Source: Trichostrongylus colubriformis
Lineage: Eukaryota; Nematoda; Chromadorea; Rhabditida; Trichostrongylidae
Direction: 5' to 3'
Assembly (NCBI GenBank): GCA_963978905.1
Contig: OZ022256.1
Location: forward strand, 21,887,743 to 21,951,742
DNA length: 64,000 bases
Position numbers and translations under genes: made by a program
Shown here: piece by piece, positions 57,478 through 64,000 of the stretch
Layout: each line of letters begins with the position of its first letter
Numbering within the stretch: the first letter of the stretch is position 1
Notes under the pieces: model-generated
The model's database searches: none
What the model was told of the DNA's origin: nothing
Seen by the model: the letters and a program-made list of their open reading frames with translations, nothing else

Positions 57478-58178
57478 CTATAATGTCGGCAAGGTTGCGA
57501 GTGCGGAAGCCTCTTCGTGCATTGGTTCCTTTCCTGAACTTATTGATGCTCGCAAAATGAATCTAACTACTGACCCCATTAGTGTGACTATCACTCGAAA
57601 AGGTTTGTCAATGATTACCGGAACATAGAGAAATACATTGCAACCTGTCACCACGAAGTATAGTATTGTGGCTATAGCAAGAATGGCTCTGATAGGCCAA
57701 CATTCGGGATTGGTGATATTGGCGCTGCAAAACGTACACTTGGCGAATTCGCAGAAGGGGGCCGGAGCACAAGTAGTTTCTATCACGCGTATGCTCTGGT
57801 TTTCCAATAGCTTCCATTGAAGTTTGTGCTCGTGAAGGATGATTTGTGGCGGGAACGTTATGATTTCTTTTTCTTGTGGGCTTACTAACTCCACACAGTA
57901 TTGCTCGGCGCAAAGCACGTATGGTATTGGTTCTGGGAGCGTTAACTGGACGCCGCCTTGAAGACATAGGATATTGAATTGGGAAGTGGGGCGGGGGGAG
58001 GCCTGAGTCCCTGTGATACATAGAATAGCGAGGGACGGTAGCGACGTGCCACATAGTCGTAAAATGAAATCCCCCCACACTATCTTGATTTTTCTAATAG
58101 TTAATTGGCTTTCTCCGACGAAGATTATACCGAGGTTCTTCCTGTGGAGAGGTGCGTTCGGTATTGTTGACCTCCCCA
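57478..58178 (-). pseudogene. Gn-like N-terminal glycoprotein segment of BEL/Pao element
   Basis: The open minus-strand frame from the hAT insertion (58178) to 57478 encodes about 230 residues. It has scattered Cys and, near 57730, a compact Cys cluster (CEFAKCTFC) followed by a hydrophobic stretch (AILAIATILYFVVTG), then a tail ending before the Gc-like signal sequence. This fits the Gn-then-Gc order of a bunyavirus-type glycoprotein precursor. The N-terminus is cut off by the hAT element at 58179, and the frame's apparent start lies inside that element. Confidence 0.55.
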
Positions 58179-59844
58179 CAGGGTCAAGCCTCCGTTGAAG
58201 AATCCTCAACAGGGGGGTCGTATTTGTTCTACTAGGAGGGGGGGGGGGTCGTATCAACAGAACTTCTCAGGCTGAGGGTCTAAAGTGTAAGGGGAGAAAT
58301 GATAAAACTGATTAATTGGGTTCGAACCCGAAACTAGTTTAACTCGATCATCATGGAAATCTCATGCATGGCGCGATCCACAACGAAGCCAACCAATGTA
58401 AATGACCCTTTCATAGCTCCGCTGGCACAGAATTCACGTACAGAGACACCTTCAAAATTGACCGATTAGCCGTGGGAAGCGGCATCTATCCACGGGTATC
58501 ACCGCGGATGAGCACTCCAAACTCTATGAGATGAAAAAGAAAATTAGCTGATTTGGGCTTCTTTCATATCTTACTACGGTTGCAAGTACGTACTCTGGTG
58601 TTAGCCACTATGCCGATCGGAAACACGTTTGTATTCATTGAGAATGTGGATGAAATCCTCATGCATGGCGCATTCCACAAAGAGGTTAACCGCCGCTTCT
58701 CACCCTACCGCTAGGCCTTCGAGAGCGAAGGATGCATACTAGAGAAATTTCAGTGACAATGGATCGATTTTTCGGAAGAATCGTGGGATGATCTCTCAAG
58801 TTCGACGAAAAAAAAGGTTCCCTCAACTAGCTTTTCTGAATTTTTCTTGCTTCGTTTTGAAGATGTGGCATAGAACAGGTAGTCATTCGAAAGCAAAAAC
58901 CTCGCAGACTCTGCTTCACCAAAACGAACTCATATGGTTAAGTTTGAAGAAAGTTATGGTCATTTGAATTGAAACACTCCGAAATTTCCCTCAACTAACC
59001 CTCAACTGGCTTCCCTCAAAATAACTTTTTTAGTTTTAGAAATATGGCATAGCTCAGGTAGTCATTCGAAAGCGAAATCCTCGCAAACCCTGCTTCACCA
59101 AAACGCACTCATATGCTTAAGTTTGAAGGAAGTTATGGTCATTTGAAGTGAAACACTCCGAAATTCCCCTCAACTAACCCTCAACTGGAAACCCATATCG
59201 AGAACTAAGCAACCATTAGGGAAGGCAAGCGGCCAATAGATAGGTCCAAGGGAGTTATTTGGAAAACAGTTCACAGCTGTTTGAAAGATGGGCTCTAGGT
59301 AAAGTTTGAAGTATTTTAAAAATGCTGGAATTTAGTATGGGAAAGATAACGCGCTCCATCGTGATCGCGGCGTCGCAGCCGCATTATTGAACCGCGATCA
59401 GATGAGGCTCCTATTAAGGGTTTCTTTCATTTTTTTCACTTTTCTATTCTTACTTTTTCGTCCTTCATCTCTGCCCCATGACTTGCATGACTGTGTTAAG
59501 CTTTCTCCTTCGTCATCAGAGGACGAGCACATACCAGTGGTCGGCAACGCTTCGTTTTGAAATATAAATATTGGTATAGTTGGGTTCTTATCTTCGATTC
59601 TGTTTTGGAGCATGAGTATTGAGTTTTGTTAGGTGCTTATTTCTCTATTTTGTCAGGAGTTTAGTTTGGCCCCAGTGTTTTTTCACCATAGGATCCTAAT
59701 TTCCCTGGTGGATCGCACTGGCTTGGTAGAAACCACAGAAGAAGTGGAACATAAAAAAAGGGGGTGGGGTCGTATTGAGGGCCCCTTTCTGGGGGGGGGG
59801 GTCGTATTTTTCAAAAATTTTCCTCAACTGGACGCTTGACCCTG
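58179..59844 (-). mobile_element. hAT-like non-autonomous element, copy 2
   Basis: Ends CAGGGTCAAGCCTCCG and CGGACGCTTGACCCTG-like (the right end reads GGACGCTTGACCCTG) carry the CAGGGTC terminus of copy 1. CCTCCCCA stands directly before (58171-58178) and directly after (59845-59852), a perfect 8-bp target duplication. It is reverse-oriented relative to copy 1 and 163 bp longer, mainly because an internal segment of about 180 bp is tandemly duplicated (58865 and 59045 start the units). It separates the integrase C-terminal region from the glycoprotein region of the BEL/Pao element. Confidence 0.9.
58865..59210. repeat. tandem ~180-bp duplication inside hAT-like copy 2
   Basis: TGGCATAG, then CAGGTAGTCATTCGAAAGC and GTTTGAAG, recurs at 58865 and 59045. 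Copy 1 of the element has a single unit (around 4925-5075). The two units differ at several positions, so the duplication predates some divergence. Confidence 0.85.
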
Positions 59845-59852
59845 CCTCCCCA

Positions 59853-60160
59853 CCCACCGACGATGCCATATCTTCCTCCGGGTGTTCGTCTATTGGTCTC
59901 AGAAAGACGCCGCTATTATCGTCTTCAATTTCTAAGGGTACCAGAGGATTGATCGGTCTACTAATGCGCCGACGCGTTGGTAGACGAACTATCGCTTCTC
60001 GCACTGTACTACTGGTATTACTTACTAGTTCCTGTATGATGCCCATTTTCCAAGTATGTCGCGGTACCAGTGCTTCACATATCAAGACTAAACTTCCTTC
60101 CCTTGGAGCCTGGGTACAGCCCTTCTTGGTCTTCACCTTCTTGGTCTTTCGTGCTTTTAT
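59853..60160 (-). pseudogene. BEL/Pao integrase C-terminal domain (DUF5641-like)
   Basis: The minus frame 60136-59853 contains LVLICEALVPRHTWKMGIIQ, then VREAIVRLPTRRRISRPINP and LVPLEI. This matches the C-terminal domain that follows BEL/Pao integrase cores. It ends where the hAT-like element is inserted. The apparent frame continues into that element by chance. Confidence 0.75.
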
Positions 60161-60166
60161 TGAATG

Positions 60167-60960
60167 CTAGTGAGGTATTGGGCTTGCCATACCTGCCAAA
60201 ATTTTTTCCGTCGTCCTGCATGAGGATTCTAATGCGGCTATTGCCTGTCGCTTGGTTTGTAATGCTAACGATTCTTCGCCTGGGATATACTCTGGGTCAT
60301 TCTGGTCTTCTATTGATGTGGTCCAAGGATATGATAGGGTAATTGCCTTTTGTAAGAAGTCTATTGGGCGCAAGACCTCGAAATTGTCGAAGTCCGTAGA
60401 TACGTACATAAGGGGACGCGTATTGAGCATGGCCTCTATTTCTATAGGTAGGGTAGTCAAAGTGTCCACAGAGACGACTGATTTCCCCAGGGTCTTGTAC
60501 AAAGAATGTTTTATTGGTTTGATTAATCTTTCGAAGAATTCCCCCTGCCACGGGGCGTAGGGTGATATATGTTTCCACTCTATACCATTGTTGCCCAGCT
60601 CAGCGGCCACTCGAGGATCGTTCTGCGCCGCTTGTATGCTGTCGTTCAGTATTGCTTCTCCCAGGAGAAAGGTAGGGGCATTGTCGCTCACTATGATCTG
60701 TGGGATACCTCTTCGTGCAAAAAATCTACGTAGTATATTGAGGAAAGATATTGTGCTCAAATCCACGACTATATCTTATATTGAGGAAAGATATTGTGCT
60801 CAAATCCACGACTATATCTAATGTAACATGCGAGTTACCACACAGGTTATGATGACGCCATAACACTTGCTCTGACCCTCTGGATTCTCTATGGCACTAT
60901 GGATTGTGAGCGGCCCAAAATAATCGAGCCCCTTATGCTGGAATGGAGCTGCCCGTACTA
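60167..60960 (-). pseudogene. BEL/Pao integrase catalytic core
   Basis: Minus strand: GLDYFGPLTIHS near 60920 contains the first catalytic Asp, IIVSDNAPTF near 60690 the second, and WQGEFFERLI near 60535 the Glu. A 43-bp tandem duplication (60735-60777 repeated at 60778-60820) between the first and second Asp shifts the frame and introduces a stop. From 60766 down to 60167 the frame is intact over 200 codons. The enzyme would insert element DNA into chromosomes, but this copy is broken. Confidence 0.85.
60735..60820. repeat. 43-bp tandem duplication inside integrase
   Basis: TTGAGGAAAGATATTGTGCT occurs at 60738 and 60781. The copies are 43 bp apart and nearly identical. As 43 is not a multiple of three, the integrase reading frame is destroyed. 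Confidence 0.95.
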
Positions 60961-61820
60961 CTCTTTCCTGGGGCAAGTTTTCCTGAAGGGGGTACCTATA
61001 TGGAAGGTTATTGAATCTCTAATGATGCATGCATTTCCTAATAACCTTGAGCACTTGGGACCGTAGATGTGGGATCCAGTGTTCCTGTCCTGGATAGTGT
61101 GATTAGTACCTGGGTGATGGCGCTGATGAATATCCCGAATGATCATGTCCGCCAGAAGAGTTTCCTGCAAAAAAAGGGTATTTTGCATCGAACTCAAGTT
61201 TCGAACGTCCCAGGCGCCCATAGCATCTCAAAATGCCGTCACTATCCGAATGGATATTGAGGTCCTTCAAGGGCTGCAGGATTTTGTCATTGATCCTAGA
61301 TCTTTGATGATTTTTTATGAGAAGACGCCCCGCTAATTTAAGTTCTGTGGCCTTGAGGAACTTAGAACCTGAGGGTATTGGTTGTTCCCTGATTGAGAGT
61401 GTTATCTTCGTAATGCGCCTGGTGTTTGTTTTTTGAACCAGTACCAGCAAAAAACAAAATACGTAGGCAATGATACGTTTCGCTTGCGTGAAGGATCGTA
61501 TTTGACTTGTGCCTATCAGCTCATTTTCTACAGGGGCTGTTGAGGATGGGGCCGTAGTGGTGAAGGTATCCATGAGGTATTCTTTAATTGAACTATCGAT
61601 CTGGTCATCACTAAATGCTGTGAATGTCGCTTTTTCTCTATTGTGGAAGACGCCGGTTTGAAGCCATGCCGGCCCAGTCCACCATATATGGCTGTCGAAT
61701 TCGCCCTTGGTAAGCCCTCTAGTACCACAATCCGCGGGGTTGACTTCGGAAGGGATGTAGCCAAACTCCACCAAATGGTCCCTACCGAGTAGAGGTGTCA
61801 GTACTTTTTTAATCTCTACC
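60961..61820 (-). pseudogene. BEL/Pao RNase H C-terminus, linker and integrase zinc-binding region
   Basis: The minus frame 61774-61103 has YIPSEVNPADCGTRGLTK, the end of the Pao RNase H region, then a linker with a hydrophobic segment (AYVFCFLLVLV), then LKDLNIHSDSDGILRCYGRL before the zinc finger. The overlapping frame 61221-60958 continues with DIHQRHHPGTNHTIQ, the His pair of the H2C2 zinc-binding motif. The Cys pair is decayed and the frames are shifted relative to each other. Confidence 0.75.
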
Positions 61821-61879
61821 AGCCTATTGCAGAAATTGACCTACTTCACGACGCGGTTTCTTTTCCAACCAACTCAACA

Positions 61880-62300
61880 CTATCTCCAAATCGGAAAAAG
61901 GTATATCTTCTTGATTTTAAGTGTCCCGTCTAGTTGGGACACTACTGCACTCGACACTCTCATTGCCAGGGTTATTGCATTTAATTCCAGTTTCGGTATT
62001 GTCACTGACGTCTGCAACGGGGGAAGCTTGGCCTTAGCCATGAGGAGATGCGAGCTGTCCTCGTAGCATAAATAGCGCAGGCTGCAATCGCAGATGAACT
62101 GGCGTACGCGAAAGTCACTATGACTGCGCCGCAATCTTTGGGTGCTAGAAACCGAGGAATTTTTTTCGTAAACCCTTGTACGGTATTGACTATGTTATTC
62201 CATTTTTCCTCTTTATCCTGAGGTAGTATTGTATCCCACCATACTGTTCCCTCCATAGAGTTTGGAGGAAGGTTTTCGTTCCATGAAGGAGGGGTAGTGT
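61880..62300 (-). pseudogene. BEL/Pao RNase H N-terminal part
   Basis: Minus frames 62256-62002 and 62134-61880 include WWDTILPQ and FTKKIPRF, then VTFAYASSSAIAACAIYAT. The normal catalytic motif has Asp where this copy has Tyr (FAYAS). The next frame gives LLMAKAKLPPLQ and TIPKLELNAITLAMRV, with the Glu that follows in this family. The frameshift between the two and the lost Asp argue that it is inactive. Confidence 0.75.
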
Positions 62301-62382
62301 CCTGATGGGTGACGCAATTGCGCTAGTAATCGTCCTTTTCGTAACTAACGGAGTATCTGAGAATTGACAGGAAATAGCTATT

Positions 62383-62939
62383 TCATCTTCGTTGAGATGC
62401 CAAGGGATCCCTAGTACTTTTTGGAGTTGGTTGTAGTGTTTTGTCCCCGCTCTTGAAATACTGCATAAGGCTTATATCGTTAGAGGCAAATTCTCGTAAG
62501 TTCATATTGAGGTCTTTGAACATCTGTTTTAATCTCTGATAATATTGACTAGCCTCATCTACGGTATCGACTGTTAAAACGAGATTGTCTACGTACATAT
62601 TCGCTTTAATGTCGTTCACAAGTGGTTGTTCTGTTACGAAACTATTGAGATGATAGTGGGTGGTCCCCGCTAGTAGACAAGGCGAAGATTTTGAACCAAC
62701 AGTTACTCGTGTAAATCTGTAAGTTACGTTATTGGGTCTTGACGGAGGCTGCTTATGGTCTTTGAGCCAAAGGCACCGGCTGGCATCCTTGTCCTTGTCA
62801 TGGTGTCTTGCAGGAACGCTTTTTCAATATCAGAGATTATTGCTATTTTTCCGACCCGAAAGCGCAGTAATTCCCATACAATAGGGGTAAGATCACGGGC
62901 CCTTTATGAAGAACACGAGGCATCAAACACCACCCGCAA
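62383..62939 (-). pseudogene. BEL/Pao reverse transcriptase, palm region
   Basis: On the minus strand, LRVVFDASCSS near 62920 and AIISDIEKAFLQ near 62830 hold the first catalytic Asp. Then SPCLLAGTTHYHL near 62670 is the block with the conserved small-residue turn, and MYVDNLVLTVDT near 62600 is the YxDD-box position, here YVDN, which I believe also occurs in related nematode elements. The following QYYQRLKQMFKDLNMNLREF is the thumb-connection region. Stops and shifts interrupt the frame between 62750 and 62939. Confidence 0.8.
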
Positions 62940-63260
62940 TTATGTGGTAGCATTGTGTGGCGTTATCACCGGCTGATGCGGGATATAATGGACTTGACGA
63001 TCCCCCGTATCTTCATCTTCCTGAACTACCTCAATCACCTGTTGTGCTAACTGTTCTTGGAAAACATTGTCGCAGTCACGCATAAGTTGCTCGTTTTTCC
63101 TTAGTGCTGCATGGACGTTGACCAAACGCTGGTACACAAGAGCTTTGTTGTCAGGTGATCGTGGGTATTGTTCCTTCCAGGAAAGTCGGACGTAATATCC
63201 ATCGTGTCGTCGTTCGGTTGTCTCATTGAATTGTTGCCATATTTTCTTGTCTATTTCCAT
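62940..63260 (-). pseudogene. BEL/Pao reverse transcriptase N-terminal region
   Basis: The minus frame 63260-62940 reads IWQQFNETTERRHDGYYVRL, then RSPDNKALVYQRLVN and a segment ending YIPHQPVITPHNATT. This directly precedes the fingers motif in BEL/Pao polyproteins. A frameshift at about 62940 separates it from the palm region. Confidence 0.75.
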
Positions 63261-64000
63261 CCTGAGCTTTTCTCAGAGCTTCTAAACTGTTCTGTACCGG
63301 CTGCCTCTATTGTCCAATATTGATCCCATTTATCCTGCTCATCTTGGGTTATCTCTGTGCTGATAGTATTGATGGAATACTCTGCTGAATCCATCGACCA
63401 ATATTGATCCCACAACTGCGCTTCATTGTAGCGGGGTTGATCTGCAGCTTGATACAGCTGCTGACACTCATTTCCTTGGAGCTGAAATTTCCCTGAAACG
63501 AAGTATCCCAACTTGGTGGGAAGACTGTGTAAGCCACATGGCAATTCTATTGAAGGTATATCGCATCTAACGAACAACCACAGGTGGTCACACTCAAGAA
63601 GGATCAGAGGCTGGATGCGCTGGTCTTCATCTTGGAGTGGTATTGGTAGATTCAATGACCTTACAAACTCCATGTACTCAACCGTAAGTTTAGGAGACGT
63701 TAGTGGGCGCGTCAGCCCGTCATGCGTTAAGAGTTCTAAAGAACGAGGGATTCCTTCATCATCCCATACCTCCAGGCACACCCGTTTAGAACGGCACTCC
63801 CTATTTTCTCTAGAGCCAAATGTATTGATTAATATTGATGTTTCTTCTCAAACGGGAAGATGGAGGCTCTCCGCTAGTGAAGAGTCGGCAAAAGAAATTT
63901 CCGCTCTTGTATCAAGAAGAACATTGACTTTAGATAACGCCCTAGTGTGGTGATTTATAACGGTAATCTGTCCTGTAGGGAGCCCTGCCCTATGAAGGAA
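63251..64000 (-). pseudogene. BEL/Pao aspartic protease and adjoining region (5' continues outside window)
   Basis: Entering from the right edge on the minus strand, the frame reads VNVLLDTRAEISFADSSLAE near 63915. This is the retropepsin active site, but the usual Gly of DTGA is Arg here. A TGA stop follows near 63853. The next frame (63781-63251) has conserved-looking sequence including LTVEYMEFVRSLNLP, DHLWLFVRCDIP and LGYFVSGKFQ, and ends with a TGA at 63251. Gag and the 5' LTR lie beyond the right edge. Confidence 0.75.

Noticed and set aside
62560..62615. YVDN in reverse transcriptase as a clear inactivating mutation
   Set aside because: The second Asp is replaced, but to my knowledge Asn is found at this position in other nematode BEL/Pao elements. 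Inactivity is better supported by the frameshifts and stops.

Overview
The window looks like a piece of a nematode genome, probably clade V (strongylid or hookworm-like). This is inferred from its mobile-element content: mariner relics, an RTE-type LINE, Helitrons, a Ty3/gypsy fragment, and a BEL/Pao retroelement with a phlebovirus-like glycoprotein module, as in nematode Cer7/Cer13-type elements. A few candidate exons also carry TTTCAG-type splice acceptors. No operon, rRNA, functional tRNA, CRISPR array or prokaryotic gene was seen. Almost every long open frame belongs to a transposon relic. Only a few weak candidates for host exons remain (1085-1261 minus, 7125-7511 plus, 10470-11006 minus, 49273-50390 minus and some shorter ones), and none has a recognised function.

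Layout, left half. A TIR element with an 8-9 bp target duplication lies at 1613-2294. A minus-strand Helitron (2514-3879) carries a 150-bp tandem array and abuts a mariner transposase relic. That relic is split by a 1.5-kb hAT-like element (4270-5772) with a perfect 8-bp target duplication. An imperfect palindromic repeat (8905-10450) holds inverted copies of an unknown protein fragment, and a related copy lies at 40930-42290. A mariner derivative rebuilt as a palindrome is at 11039-11577. TTAA-flanked foldback elements lie at 12198-12630, 34843-35366 and 39952-40435. A long-TIR element with 441-bp arms is at 17111-18642. A 1.2-kb TIR element (20014-21209) has a 9-bp target duplication and a Pro/Ala/Phe/Tyr-rich open frame in its core. 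A second Helitron is at 21332-21991.

Layout, right half. 22-45 kb is mostly gene-poor and holds three copies of a tRNA-like SINE (the third at 45.8 kb), a tRNA-like head joined to an RTE endonuclease fragment (36704-37310) and several MITEs. At 46.2-48.0 kb a Ty3/gypsy integrase lies in two head-to-head copies, the right one ending in a 149-bp LTR. The third Helitron is at 48142-49232, followed by a minus-strand patch of coding-like frames that begins with a signal peptide. A mariner with TA duplications (53757-54972) contains a perfect 46-bp-arm hairpin.

From 55296 to the right edge lies a decayed minus-strand BEL/Pao element. Read from the right edge leftward it has protease, RT, RNase H, integrase, an integrase C-terminal domain, a second hAT-like insertion (58179-59844), Gn-like and Gc-like glycoprotein segments, an extra small frame, a polypurine tract and a 3' LTR. 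Its 5' end is outside the window. It is disrupted by stops, frameshifts, altered active-site residues, a 43-bp tandem duplication and the hAT insertion. The most consistent theme of the window is inverted duplication: at least nine unrelated sequences appear as head-to-head or foldback copies.
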